The notes: generated by a model not told the origin, from the sequence alone. A stretch of DNA of 64,000 nucleotides from Micromonospora alfalfae (GCF_022230925.1 NZ_JAKKFH010000011.1:292437-356436), one strand, 5' to 3'. Numbered from the stretch's first letter, positions 7,804 through 17,182 are shown. Numbers and translations are program-made.

Positions 7804-10080
7804 CTAGAAGAAGACGTTCAGCGGGTTGGCCGACGTCTCGTCGACCGCCAGCGGGTCCCGACCGAGCCGGGCCGGCACGTCCCACAGTCGGCCGGGACCG
7901 AGCCGGCGCCAGAAGTGCCGCAGGCCCGGCACGACGACCTTCACCACCGCCAGATCGACATCCGGACGGGACTGGTCGACGACGATCACCTCCAGGCCGG
8001 CCCGCTCCGCCCGGTGTACGCAACGGCGCACGTCGTCCCCGACGTCGCCGGTGGTCAGTGGCGGGTGGTCAGTGGCGGTGCGCTGCGGCCGGGTGGGATC
8101 CGGGGTCAGCCAGGGCTGGGCGGCCACCCGCACGGTGCCGAACCAGCGCGCCGTGTCCGGATCGTCGACCCCGTACCGGTTGCCGGCGGAGGTGGGACCG
8201 GCGACGGCGGGCAGGAACTGGTTCACCTCGGTGAGCGCCCGGGTCAGCGCGACCCGCGCGTCCAGGTGCGCGCCGAAACCGACCAGGACGTCCTCCGGCC
8301 CCCGGTCGACCCGCCGGGACACCGCGGCGAACGTGGGCACACCCAGGTCGGCGGTCAGGTCGAGGGCCCACAGTTCACGGCCCAGCGCGGTGGCGTGATG
8401 GTCGACGCAGGCGGCCGTCCACGGCTCGCCGAACGAGGCGAGGTCCACCCCGGGCATCCGGGATCGGTGGTACCACCACAGGGCCACGCTGTCGCGCTCC
8501 ACCAGTTCGCAGAAGCCCTGCAGGATCGCCTCGGACAGGTTGCCGCCGGCCGCGCAGCCGTTCGAGTCGGCCGAACACACCCCCAGCCCGGTCAGCTCCG
8601 GATGCCCGTACCAGCAGTGCGCGGCGGGCAGCTCGCGCGATGTCTGCCGGGTCAGCGACCAACCCGTGGTCCAGTCCAGCTCCACGTCGTCGGGCAGCGG
8701 GCGGGGAATGCGGTGCAGGTGGCCCAGGTCGCGGTTGAGCCGGTCCCGGTCGGCGTACTGGCGTTCCGAGAACAGCAGCAGCTCCCGCAGGTGTACCGCG
8801 CGGTCCGGACCGAGCTGCCGGTAGGTCGCCCGGTGGACAGGGCGATCGCCGCGCCACACCCCGCAGTAGCGTTCCACCGCCTCCCCGACCGCGCTCATCC
8901 GGGCCTGCAGGTCGGTGCGGCCCTTGCCGCCGCTCTGCCCGCGCAGATTGCGGCGCAGCGCGGCGACCTGACGGGGCTGGGCGAAGTTGTGCCCGGCCGA
9001 GTACGTGTGGGTGACGCCGTTGTCGGTCGCCTCCAGCGGGGTCAGCCGACTCACCACGCCCAGATACCGGCTGACATGGTGAACGAGCGAGGCGTACGCC
9101 TCGGCGGGTTCCCGGATGCGGGAGTCCCCGCCACGACTGGGCTGGGTGCCGCTGGGTGGCAGGTCGATCCGGGGTTCGGCCTTGCGGACGAGGTCCGGGT
9201 CACCGCAGGCGGGGCACTGCGGCTGGCGTACCAGTTGGTGGCTCTCCGTGCTCAGGTCCCTGGTGTCCAGGGCGACCATCCGGCCGGTGAGGCGGGGCGA
9301 CGCGCCCCGGACGGCGAGCACGGCGAGCTCCGCGGCCAGCAGCCCGGCCGCCATGGTGGCCAGTCCGGGCAGGACCGCGTGACCGGGCTGCGGCAGCGGA
9401 CCGGCCAGGTCCTGCCCGTCGAGAAAGGCGTTCACCTGTTCGTTCTCCTGCCAGCGTTGGCGCAGGCAGACCCAGCAGCCGGTGCGACCCGGCACGAGGT
9501 GCGGGCCGAGGAAGACGACGTTGCCGTGCGGCCGGGCCAGCGTCCACGCGCGACCGGCGGCCAGGTGGCGGTCGTTGAGCAACGCCAGCCGGGGGTCGAG
9601 CATCGACGACGGCAGCACCAGCACCTGGGCGGTGCCCGGGCCGGGGTCCGGTGCGTCCGGCCCGACCACTGTCGGGGCGAGCCCGAGGGCGCGCAGCGCG
9701 TCGGCGGTCTCGGCCACCCGGGGCGCCCCCAGGTCCACGATGGTGACAGTTCCCCCGGCCATCCACCGCCGCCCGGCGTCGGGCGGCACACCCCGGGCGT
9801 CCCAGCCGGCGGCCTCGGCTGGCGAGGTGTGCGTCGGACCGGACACCAGAAGGCCGTGGTCGCGCAGCCGGGCGAGGGCTGCGGCGACGGCGGCGACCGG
9901 GTGTCGGGTGGCCAGCCGGGCCACCACGTCGGCCAACGGGGCGGCACCGTCGAGCTGGTCGGCCAGGTCCGCGGCGACCGGGTCGTCGATGAGCAGGCTG
10001 CGGGTCTCCCCCAGCACCACGAGCGGACCGTCGGGCAGCCGCACCGGCACGTAGTCCGATCGGAAGCGCGGACGCCACAT
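7804..10080 (-). CDS. Fused TOMM cyclodehydratase (E1-like C protein + YcaO D protein, 758 aa)
   Basis: Installs azoline rings on a RiPP precursor by ATP-dependent cyclodehydration of Cys/Ser/Thr. Residues 1-80 look like the winged-helix RiPP recognition element that binds the leader. Residues ~110-300 are the ThiF/E1-like 'C' domain with a zinc tetracysteine set (Cys202/Cys205 and Cys289/Cys292). From ~390 a YcaO domain follows, with ATP/Mg motifs EAVERYCG (400-407) and SEAILQGFCELVERDS (516-531). The extreme C-terminus reads NPLNVFF instead of the proline-rich PxPxP tail typical of azoline-forming YcaO proteins. The ATG is preceded by GGGAGGAACCC, a good ribosome-binding site. It is followed by the SagB-type gene in the same operon. 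Confidence 0.92.
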   Translation of the reverse strand: MWRPRFRSDYVPVRLPDGPLVVLGETRSLLIDDPVAADLADQLDGAAPLADVVARLATRHPVAAVAAALARLRDHGLLVSGPTHTSPAEAAGWDARGVPPDAGRRWMAGGTVTIVDLGAPRVAETADALRALGLAPTVVGPDAPDPGPGTAQVLVLPSSMLDPRLALLNDRHLAAGRAWTLARPHGNVVFLGPHLVPGRTGCWVCLRQRWQENEQVNAFLDGQDLAGPLPQPGHAVLPGLATMAAGLLAAELAVLAVRGASPRLTGRMVALDTRDLSTESHQLVRQPQCPACGDPDLVRKAEPRIDLPPSGTQPSRGGDSRIREPAEAYASLVHHVSRYLGVVSRLTPLEATDNGVTHTYSAGHNFAQPRQVAALRRNLRGQSGGKGRTDLQARMSAVGEAVERYCGVWRGDRPVHRATYRQLGPDRAVHLRELLLFSERQYADRDRLNRDLGHLHRIPRPLPDDVELDWTTGWSLTRQTSRELPAAHCWYGHPELTGLGVCSADSNGCAAGGNLSEAILQGFCELVERDSVALWWYHRSRMPGVDLASFGEPWTAACVDHHATALGRELWALDLTADLGVPTFAAVSRRVDRGPEDVLVGFGAHLDARVALTRALTEVNQFLPAVAGPTSAGNRYGVDDPDTARWFGTVRVAAQPWLTPDPTRPQRTATDHPPLTTGDVGDDVRRCVHRAERAGLEVIVVDQSRPDVDLAVVKVVVPGLRHFWRRLGPGRLWDVPARLGRDPLAVDETSANPLNVFF

Positions 10081-10231
10081 GGGTTCCTCCCGAGCTTCGT
10101 GGTCGGACCGCGGTACCGCCGGCCCCGCCGGCGATCACGGCTGCTGTCATCGTCGCGGTCCGGTGGCGTCCGATCCGAGTGATGCCACCGGTTTCTGCCG
10201 TCGCCGACGCCGAGGACGCTCAGCGGCAGGG

Positions 10232-11257
10232 TCAGCCGGCGGTGACGGTCAGCGCGGTGTCGTTGAGCCCCAGCACCGATGTGCCGACGCTCTGTGCCGG
10301 CACGAGCAGCACGAAGGTCTCCACCCGGGTGACCCGGATCGACTTTCCGCTGACCGCCTTGAGGTGACCGGTGGCGATCAGATCCGGGCTCTGCGGCTCC
10401 AACCGGACGGTGGCCGGGCCGCCGGGCGCCGGGCGCAGCGTGTCGGTGGCGTGGATCGTCAGAAAGGTGAGCGTGCCGGTCGGCACCGCGACCGCGCAGT
10501 CGGACCATTCCGCCCGGTCCATCGTCCGCTGCACCGCCCCGCCGACGCCGGCGAGCTGCTGCCCGTAGACCTCCCAACCGCCGGCGAACTGGCCGTCGAG
10601 CAGCGGGCTCGACACGACGAGGGACCGGTTGCCCGTCGTGGACCCGATGCTGCGGGAGAACACCTCGGCGGCGAGGGCCCGACGGCTGGTCTCGTCCAGG
10701 GCGGCGCCGCCCGCGGTTGCCGGCCGGCCGTCGATGCTCCGGGCGACCACCAGCGACGGTTGGGTGACCTGAACGTTGTGGCTGAGCTTCCACTGGCCGT
10801 CGGCACCCAGCACGAACTGGCTGACGTCGGTGGGCGCCAGCTCCGAGCCGGTCAACCGGAGAGTCGCCGTGGCGAGGAAACAGGACGGTTCCCCGGGCGG
10901 CACCGCGAAGACCGGGTTGATGTGCTGGAAGGACGGTTGCGGACGCTGGTTGTACGCGGCCCGACGCACTGCGGCGATGCTGAGGTCCAGCGAGGGCGAC
11001 ACCTCCTGCGCCCGCAGCGCCTCCACGTCGCCGGCCACCGAGGCGGCCGAGTCGGCCTGGTCGAAGGCGGTGAGCACGAGCGCCGCCCGGTCCCGACCGA
11101 AAGTGGCCGAACCGTGCGGCGCCGGGGTGGCAGCGTCCACCGGCTCACCACCACAGCCGGTCAGCATGAGCAGCGCCACCGTGGCGGCGGCGAACGGCAT
11201 GGCCGGCACCGGCGCGGCGAGGGTACGCGGGCTCCTGACGGATCTTCTGCCCAGCAT
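10232..11257 (-). CDS. Secreted lipoprotein of the TOMM locus, unknown function (341 aa)
   Basis: Predicted lipoprotein. A basic N-terminus and hydrophobic stretch end in the lipobox LMLTGC, so the mature protein starts at a lipidated Cys near residue 34. The remaining ~305 residues hold two similar-length extracellular parts rich in beta-type sequence, with no enzyme motif I recognise. The start at 11257 is preferred over an in-frame ATG at 11269 because GGAGG lies 5 bases before it. It sits 151 bases downstream of the LAL regulator and ~150 bases upstream of the cyclodehydratase. It could be an immunity lipoprotein, or a surface factor helping export; both are guesses from position. Confidence 0.72.
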   Translation of the reverse strand: MLGRRSVRSPRTLAAPVPAMPFAAATVALLMLTGCGGEPVDAATPAPHGSATFGRDRAALVLTAFDQADSAASVAGDVEALRAQEVSPSLDLSIAAVRRAAYNQRPQPSFQHINPVFAVPPGEPSCFLATATLRLTGSELAPTDVSQFVLGADGQWKLSHNVQVTQPSLVVARSIDGRPATAGGAALDETSRRALAAEVFSRSIGSTTGNRSLVVSSPLLDGQFAGGWEVYGQQLAGVGGAVQRTMDRAEWSDCAVAVPTGTLTFLTIHATDTLRPAPGGPATVRLEPQSPDLIATGHLKAVSGKSIRVTRVETFVLLVPAQSVGTSVLGLNDTALTVTAG

Positions 11258-11408
11258 CTCGTCCTCCATCCACCACCGGTGCACGGGAATCGCGCCCGAC
11301 GCAGTCGAGTATGTGAGCGGCTGTCGGGCTACGACGGTGGCGGCGCGGCCTCGTGCTGCCCGGCCTGTCGACCTTGCACCGAACGACGTCATCCGGCCTG
11401 GAACGCAG

Positions 11409-14291
11409 TCATCGATCGGTGTCATCGAGCCGAGCCACCCAGGCGACCAGGCCCGACCGGGAAGCGACGCCCGTCTTGCGGTAGAGGCGGGTCAGGTGCG
11501 CCTCCACAGTCCGGGGGCTGATGTTCAGCTGCCGCCCGATCAGTCGGCTGGTGGCCCCGGTCGCCGCCAACCGCGCGATGTGCCACTCCCGGTCGGTCAG
11601 GGCGGCGACCCCGATCGGGCCGACCGGACGGGCCAGTCGCAGGCCGACCCGCTCCGTTCCGCACCACCCGGCCAGTTCCAGCGCCCGACGGCGGGCCCGT
11701 GCCGCCAGGCCAGCCTGGTCGGCGGCTTCGGCCGCCCGGGCCAGGGAGGCCAGGACAAGACTGCGCCGTAGCACCATCCCGCCGGCGCGGAACAGGTCGG
11801 CCGCGGTCTCCAGGTGCGGCAGCGCCGCCCGGACCTCGCCGCGGGCGAGCAGCACCTCGCCGTACGCCGACTCGGCGAACCCCCGCTGCCCGGGCAGCCC
11901 GACCTGATCCGCCTCGGCCAGTGCCAGTCGCGCCTGCCGCTCGGCGTCGGCCACGTCGCCCGCGACGAGCGCGGCGGCGCAGAGCAGCTCGTACCACCTG
12001 GGTCGGAGGGACGCCTGAAGACGGCTCAGCCGGCTGTCACCGCCAGCCGAGCGCACCAGGTCGGCGCAGGTCGCCGGATCACCCGACAGCAGCGCCGCGG
12101 TCGCCAGCGCCGTCGCGGCGGTACGACCGCACCAGGTGGCGAGGTCGGTGGCGATTCCGGCGGCGCTGCGGGCCAGCGCCACCGCCCGTTCGTCGTCGCG
12201 GAGGCCACCACGCCACGCCGTCGCCTCCGCCTCGAACGCCAGGGCGAAGCTCAGCAGGTGGTGACTGCCGATGCGCCGGGCGACGATGCCCGCCTCGGTG
12301 GCCAACCCGATGGCGGTGTTCAGCTGCCCGCCGTGGTAGGCCACCTGACTGCGACCGAGCAGCAGTTGGCACAGTCCGTCGTCGCGGTGTGCGGCACGGC
12401 CGAGCGTCAGCCCTCGGTCGAGGTGCCGCACCGCGTCGGCCTGCCGTTCGAGGTACAACTCGCTCAGGCCGAGTGCGGTGAAGCAGTCGGGATGGTCCCG
12501 CAGGTCCCGGTCCGGCAGCGAGTCGACGATCCGCGCGCCGGCATCGAGCAAGCCCCGGGCGTCGTCTAGTGCGCCGTCGAGTGCGGCGGCCAAACTACGC
12601 ACCGCCAGCAGGCTGGCCCGGTCCGCGCCGGAGCCGCCGAGATCTCCGCTGAGCACGTCGGGCAGCCCGGTCACGGGGCGGCCGGCCAGGATGCCGGCGA
12701 CGCCGATCTCGGTGGCGAGGCGGTAGCCGTCGCTGGGTCCGGCATCGGGTGGCAGGACGGACAACTCCCGCCGGCTGATGGCCGCCGCCTCCGCGTAGTT
12801 GCCGAGCAGACGTTCCACGCGCGCCCACAGAGCTACTGCCTGCGCCCGCCGTCCCTCCGGGTCGGCGGGGAAGAGCGGCACGATCTCCTGGAGCAGGGCC
12901 CTGCTCTCGGCCAGATCCCCCGCCTCCCCGGTGATCTCGGCCAACGCGAGCGACACGTCCTGGCGACGTTGCGTCAGACCGGCCGTCGGCCGCAGCGCAC
13001 GCAACGCCAGCCGCAGCCAGCGGATGGCCAGGTCCGGCGTCTCGCGTCGGACCTCCTGCGCCGCCCGGCAGAGCACATTGACGCAGCGGTCGACCCAGCC
13101 GCCGTTGGGCAGGGCGAGCAGGCGCTCCGCGTAGCGGGCCCGATCCGCTGGTGGCGCGCCCAGATCGACCAGCGCCGTGAGCGCCCGCGCGCACGCCTCC
13201 ACCTGCCACTGCGTGTCGGTGTCCTGAGCGACCGCCATCCGCAGCACCGGGTGCCGGAAGGCGAAACGTCCAGTGCCGGGGACGCGGCGGATCAGGTCGA
13301 GTCGGGCCAGCCGCCAGCAGGCCTCGACCGCCGGTGACGTCGGGACCTGCGCAACCTCGGCGAGCAGGTCCGCGGTGAAGGGCGCATCGACGATCGCCCC
13401 GGCCCGCAGACAGGCCAGCTCGACCGGCGGTAGGTCCGTCCACTCGCGGCGAAGCACGGCCACCGCCGCGTCGGACAGCCGGCCACCAGGTGCCTCACGG
13501 ATCGGGTCTGCGCTGTTCGAGGTGCTGTCGCTCGGCAGCACCGCCAGATAACCGGGGTTGCCGCCGGTCAGGTCGTACCGGGCGCGCAGCTCCACCTGGT
13601 CGGTGTCGGGGTGCAGGAGCGCGACCTCGGCAAGGCTGAGAGGGCCGAGTTCGATCCGGTCGTGTGACGTCGGCTCCGCATCGGCGTGCTTGTCGGGATC
13701 TGGTAGCCCGAACGGCATCGGGGTCGCCATCTGCCGCGGACGGTAGACGAGCACGAGCAGCAGCGGGGCGGGCACCGGATACCGCAGTAGGTGGGCGATC
13801 AGACCGGTGGAGGAGGCATCCGCCCAGTGCAGGTCGTCGAGAACCAGCACCAGACCGTCCCGGGCCGCCAGGGCGATCAGCCGGCGAGCCAGCTGGTAGG
13901 TCCGGAACCGCCGGGCGTCCGACGCCCGCGCCGGCTCCGCTGGCACCGCCGCGACGGACTCCGCCCAGCTCTCCGCGATGGGCCGCCCGGCGCGCACCCC
14001 GCGTCGGAGTGACTGCCCCTTCGTGAAGGCGTGTCGAAACACATGGAAGGGGACTCCTCGCTCATCCGGCGAGCAGGTCCCGACGGCCCAGGGGACTGTG
14101 GAGTCGCACCGCGCCAGGGCCTCGCGGACGAACCGGGTCTTGCCGATGCCCGGCTCTCCGACGACCTCGCAAACCATTTGCCAGCCACGGCTCAGCACGG
14201 TGGCCTGGGCAGTCCCGATACGTGCCAACTGTGGTCGTCGCCCAACGAAGCGCAAGCTCGATGATGCGCTTTCCAGCCCAGGTGTCATCAC
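11409..14291 (-). CDS. LAL-type LuxR regulator with AAA ATPase domain (960 aa)
   Basis: Large ATP-binding LuxR regulator, likely the pathway activator of the TOMM operon directly downstream. The N-terminal ATPase has Walker A GEPGIGKT (Lys51) and Walker B LVLVLDDLHWAD. A long helical-repeat middle region (about 350-880) follows, and the C-terminal LuxR helix-turn-helix reads LTDREWHIARLAATGATSR ... ISPRTVEAHLTRLY. Length fits LAL proteins (about 900-1000 aa). The start at 14291 is the first ATG (MMTPG). It is followed after 151 bases by the lipoprotein gene on the same strand, and upstream lies an unusually AT-rich ~660-base spacer. Confidence 0.9.
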   Translation of the reverse strand: MMTPGLESASSSLRFVGRRPQLARIGTAQATVLSRGWQMVCEVVGEPGIGKTRFVREALARCDSTVPWAVGTCSPDERGVPFHVFRHAFTKGQSLRRGVRAGRPIAESWAESVAAVPAEPARASDARRFRTYQLARRLIALAARDGLVLVLDDLHWADASSTGLIAHLLRYPVPAPLLLVLVYRPRQMATPMPFGLPDPDKHADAEPTSHDRIELGPLSLAEVALLHPDTDQVELRARYDLTGGNPGYLAVLPSDSTSNSADPIREAPGGRLSDAAVAVLRREWTDLPPVELACLRAGAIVDAPFTADLLAEVAQVPTSPAVEACWRLARLDLIRRVPGTGRFAFRHPVLRMAVAQDTDTQWQVEACARALTALVDLGAPPADRARYAERLLALPNGGWVDRCVNVLCRAAQEVRRETPDLAIRWLRLALRALRPTAGLTQRRQDVSLALAEITGEAGDLAESRALLQEIVPLFPADPEGRRAQAVALWARVERLLGNYAEAAAISRRELSVLPPDAGPSDGYRLATEIGVAGILAGRPVTGLPDVLSGDLGGSGADRASLLAVRSLAAALDGALDDARGLLDAGARIVDSLPDRDLRDHPDCFTALGLSELYLERQADAVRHLDRGLTLGRAAHRDDGLCQLLLGRSQVAYHGGQLNTAIGLATEAGIVARRIGSHHLLSFALAFEAEATAWRGGLRDDERAVALARSAAGIATDLATWCGRTAATALATAALLSGDPATCADLVRSAGGDSRLSRLQASLRPRWYELLCAAALVAGDVADAERQARLALAEADQVGLPGQRGFAESAYGEVLLARGEVRAALPHLETAADLFRAGGMVLRRSLVLASLARAAEAADQAGLAARARRRALELAGWCGTERVGLRLARPVGPIGVAALTDREWHIARLAATGATSRLIGRQLNISPRTVEAHLTRLYRKTGVASRSGLVAWVARLDDTDR

Positions 14292-14951
14292 GCAGACCAG
14301 ACGCCTTCCGGCACAGTCAATGGAATTGGTCGCACTCTACCGGAGCACTGCCGAGTGTCGAAACATACCCGCGCGGCCAACCCATATTTGACAGGTGGCG
14401 TCGAGATGCAGTTCTTTCCGACATCGCACCACAACCCGCAGAAAAAGACCGGTAGCCAGAAGTGCGGAATGATGTCCCGGAAGCCCAATAAATCACCCGG
14501 CACGTGCCGGACCCTGCTATCGCCAACGATCCCCAGGCCACTGCCGGGCTACGAGGGCGTACGGCCGGCCCATCCGGACAATCATCGGAGGACCGCACCT
14601 AATTCAATACCGTCACGATCATGGCCGTCTATAGTGAATCGCCCGAAGCGGTCATATTCCTACCGCGACCCTTCAGCCGCGACGTTCATCCCACCTGATG
14701 AGCCGACGGCACGGGATTCCCACGGCAAAAATGGCTGGAATCCCACCGCCAGCGCCTGTCGCCTGTCACCTGTCGCCTGTCGCCTGTCGCCAATATTCAA
14801 CATGCGAACAGCAACATGCAGACGTAACAAGCACATTAGAGACGCGCGCAGAAAAGCCGCAGGCATCCGGCCGACGGAAACGGGCCGAGCGCCCGCCCCT
14901 GCGCTACCCGGCGCAAGGTCCCGGCGAAGAACCAGACGTTGAACCGACCGG
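14292..14951. other. Intergenic spacer upstream of LAL regulator
   Basis: About 660 bases without a convincing gene. Base composition is clearly less G+C-rich than the flanks (for example around 14330-14480 and 14590-14680), so this is probably the promoter region of the TOMM regulator. It holds the heptanucleotide repeat listed separately. Short open frames on both strands lack the codon bias of neighbouring genes. I found none with a leader-like helix, GG site and Cys/Ser/Thr-rich core. Confidence 0.5.
14753..14791. repeat. Heptanucleotide tandem repeat (CGCCTGT, 5.5 copies)
   Basis: Five complete 7-base units and four bases of a sixth run head to tail. Four units read CGCCTGT and the third reads CACCTGT. 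It lies ~460 bases upstream of the LAL regulator start, in the AT-rich spacer. Seven-base periodicity can vary in copy number by slippage; a regulatory role is only a guess. Confidence 0.8.
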
Positions 14952-15491
14952 CTACAGCGTCCAGTCTCGCCGGAGCAGACCGTAGCTCACCATGTCCACG
15001 AAGCCGTCGCCGTCGTACTCGCGCTCCCGCTGGGTGCCTTCGTGCGTGAAGCCGCACGTCTCCGCGGTCCGCCGCATGGCCGTGTTGCTGGCCAGCGTCT
15101 CCAATTCCAGGCGGCGTAGGTTGCGGTTGCGGAAGCCGTACCGGCAGAGCAGCCGGATCACCTCGGCCCCATACCCCTGGCCGCGCGCCTCAGGTAGCAG
15201 GGCGACGCCGAGGTGGGCGTACTGATTGAACGCGTTGATCCCCCACAACGTGCTGCCACCGAGGAAAGCGCCGTCGGCCACGGTTTCGGCCAGCAGCGAC
15301 ACCATCGCCTGAGTGTCGGGCGGCTCGGTGACCTGCTTCTCCAGCCGGGCCCGGACTTGGCCGACGTGACGCGGCAGGAATGGCTCGCCGTCTGTGATCA
15401 GGTGCAGCTCGGGGTCACCGAGCAGAAGGAACATGTTCGGCGCGTCGTCGGGCGTGGGCGGGCGCAGTCGAACCCGGTCGGTGGCAAACAT
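14952..15491 (-). CDS. GNAT N-acetyltransferase, RimJ/RimL type (179 aa)
   Basis: Small acetyltransferase with the order of motifs seen in RimJ/RimL-like GNAT proteins: N-terminal MFATDRVRLRPPTPDDAPNM, the acetyl-CoA loop in LLPEARGQGYGAEVIRLL (R/Q-x-x-G-x-G/A), and the C-terminal block LETLASNTAMRRTAETCGF. It would acetylate an amino group of a protein N-terminus or a small molecule; the substrate cannot be told. Length is normal. It stands alone on the minus strand between the TOMM regulator region and the DUF1772/NmrA pair. Confidence 0.88.
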   Translation of the reverse strand: MFATDRVRLRPPTPDDAPNMFLLLGDPELHLITDGEPFLPRHVGQVRARLEKQVTEPPDTQAMVSLLAETVADGAFLGGSTLWGINAFNQYAHLGVALLPEARGQGYGAEVIRLLCRYGFRNRNLRRLELETLASNTAMRRTAETCGFTHEGTQREREYDGDGFVDMVSYGLLRRDWTL

Positions 15492-15721
15492 TCCACGACG
15501 CTAACAGCTGGTACGGCGCTCCACGCTCCGACGTGCTCCCGGCCGGGAAGCCCCTGCAGTCGAGTGTGGACCACCAGGTCGAGCATTCCCGCCGCTACCG
15601 CGCCGGTGCCCACCGTGACGCGCAGCGGCTCGACGCCGGCCGCCCTGTCCAACATCGATGAACACCTCGCACGCTGACCACGTTTTCAGAACTGGCCACC
15701 CTGCCAGCACGGACGGCGACG

Positions 15722-16225
15722 TCATCGGGACGTGCCCGAGAGGTAGACCCCGAGACCAGCCAGCAACAGGCTGATCAGGCTGGCGCCGGCGCGTACCGAG
15801 TTCCACCACGTCCAGGCCGACGAGTAGGAAGCCCACACCCGGACCGCCTCCGCAGGATCGGCCGGCACGCCTGCGGCGCCGAGGTTCTCGTTCATCGGCA
15901 CGTTGATGGCCACCGTCGGGATGAACGCGCCCACCAGGTACACCGCCGCGGCCAACAGGAACAGCGCACCCGCCGACCGCTTCCCGAGGGTCAACAGGAA
16001 CACTCCGGTCACCGTGGCGGCGACGAGCGGGCCGAAGAACGTGACGAAGAACAGCGGATTCTGGATCCTCTGGTTGATGCTCGTCATGGCCCGGATCGCG
16101 GTGCCGGCGTCGGCGGCGTTCAACCCGGGCATCACCGCCACCGAAAATGCGTAGTAGACACCGGTGATCGCACCCGTGACCGCCAGGGTCACCGCCGCCG
16201 ACCAGGCAGCCACTGTGGCGTTCAT
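15722..16225 (-). CDS. DUF1772-family integral membrane protein (167 aa)
   Basis: Four hydrophobic segments (about 5-30, 55-78, 85-108 and 140-162) and the conserved family stretches ITGVYYAFSVAVMPGL and FFVTFFGPLVAA identify the DUF1772 (anthrone-oxygenase-like) family. The catalytic role of most members is unknown. The ATG at 16225 overlaps the stop of the upstream NmrA-like gene (ATGA), so the two are made together. This pair faces an AraC regulator, a common arrangement for stress-type oxidoreductase operons. Confidence 0.8.
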   Translation of the reverse strand: MNATVAAWSAAVTLAVTGAITGVYYAFSVAVMPGLNAADAGTAIRAMTSINQRIQNPLFFVTFFGPLVAATVTGVFLLTLGKRSAGALFLLAAAVYLVGAFIPTVAINVPMNENLGAAGVPADPAEAVRVWASYSSAWTWWNSVRAGASLISLLLAGLGVYLSGTSR

Positions 16226-17079
16226 GCCCGGACTCCACCGGGTGACGTGTTCCATGCACCAGCGGCGGCGGCGTCCCGGGCATAGTCGGTGAAGTCGCGC
16301 GGGCTGCGGCCCAGGGCCCGTTGCACACCATCGGCGAGCTGCGCGTTGCGGCCGTCCAACACCTTGCCGAACAGCTCGGTCAGCACCGCCGCGAGCTCCG
16401 CCGGCACGTCGTACCCGGCCATCACGGCGGCGTACTCCTCGGGCGAGACCGATCGGTACCGGATCTTCCGCCCGAGCGCGTCGCCGATCTCCGAGGTCGC
16501 CTCGGCGAAGGTGAGCAGCCGCGGGCCGGTCACCTCGTAGAGCTGCCCCGCGTGCCCGTCGTCGGTCAGCGCCGCGACCACGATGTCGGCGATGTCGAGG
16601 GCGTCGACGAACGGCTCCGGCACGTTCCCGGCCGGGAGGGTCACCTCGCCGCCGCGTATCGAGTCGGTCAGGAAGTCCTCGCTGAAGTTCTGGCTGAACC
16701 AGCTCGCCCGCACGATCGTCCAGGCCACACCGGAGTCCTGGACCACCTGCTCGCTGAGTTTGGCCTCCTCCTCGCCCCGGCCGGAAAGCAGAACCAACCG
16801 TTCGATGCCGCCGGACACCGCCTGTTCGGTGAACGAGCGGATCGTCGCGAGGGCGTCCGGCGCGGCCAGGTCCGGGTAGTACACCAGGTAGACCGACGAA
16901 ACCCCGTCGAGTACGGGTGCCCAGGTGCGTTGGTCGGTCCAGTCGAACGGCGGCTCACCGGAGCGGGAGCCGACCCGCACCGGCCGGTCGAGTGTGGCGA
17001 GCCGATCCACCACCCGGCGGCCGGTCTTGCCGGTGCCGCCCAGTACGAGGATTGGCTGCTCATCAACGGTCTTCGTCAT
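16222..17079 (-). CDS. NmrA-like NAD(P)-binding protein (285 aa)
   Basis: Atypical short-chain dehydrogenase of the NmrA/quinone-oxidoreductase-2-like group. The N-terminal Rossmann motif is ILVLGGTGKTGRRVVDRL, followed by VYLVYYPDL and the conserved SGGIERLVLLSG. It lacks an obvious YxxxK catalytic pair, as usual for NmrA-type proteins that sense or reduce quinones and aldehydes. It is divergent from the AraC gene at 17183, with 103 bases between them, and translationally coupled to the DUF1772 gene. The AraC protein probably controls it. Confidence 0.85.
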   Translation of the reverse strand: MTKTVDEQPILVLGGTGKTGRRVVDRLATLDRPVRVGSRSGEPPFDWTDQRTWAPVLDGVSSVYLVYYPDLAAPDALATIRSFTEQAVSGGIERLVLLSGRGEEEAKLSEQVVQDSGVAWTIVRASWFSQNFSEDFLTDSIRGGEVTLPAGNVPEPFVDALDIADIVVAALTDDGHAGQLYEVTGPRLLTFAEATSEIGDALGRKIRYRSVSPEEYAAVMAGYDVPAELAAVLTELFGKVLDGRNAQLADGVQRALGRSPRDFTDYARDAAAAGAWNTSPGGVRA

Positions 17080-17182
17080 GTCAGCCAGTCAAGTCGAGGG
17101 CGAGCGCACCGGGAATGGGCGAGACTCTCGATCGCATGTCCCGGCGTCTCGGCCGCCCACGTCACAGGGCTAACCTGAGCGC

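Noticed and set aside
9200..10150. A minus-strand frame starting MTAAVIAGGAGGTA just before the cyclodehydratase as a precursor with a GG motif
   Set aside because: The frame runs on for 300 codons as Arg/Gly/Pro-rich shadow inside the cyclodehydratase gene; no core region with a stop follows.
7786..10182. A 798-codon plus-strand frame opposite the cyclodehydratase gene
   Set aside because: Low-complexity Gly/Val/Arg/Gln composition and complete overlap with a gene whose motifs are certain.
14753..14791. CRISPR-like repeat
   Set aside because: The units are 7 bases long and directly adjacent, without spacers.
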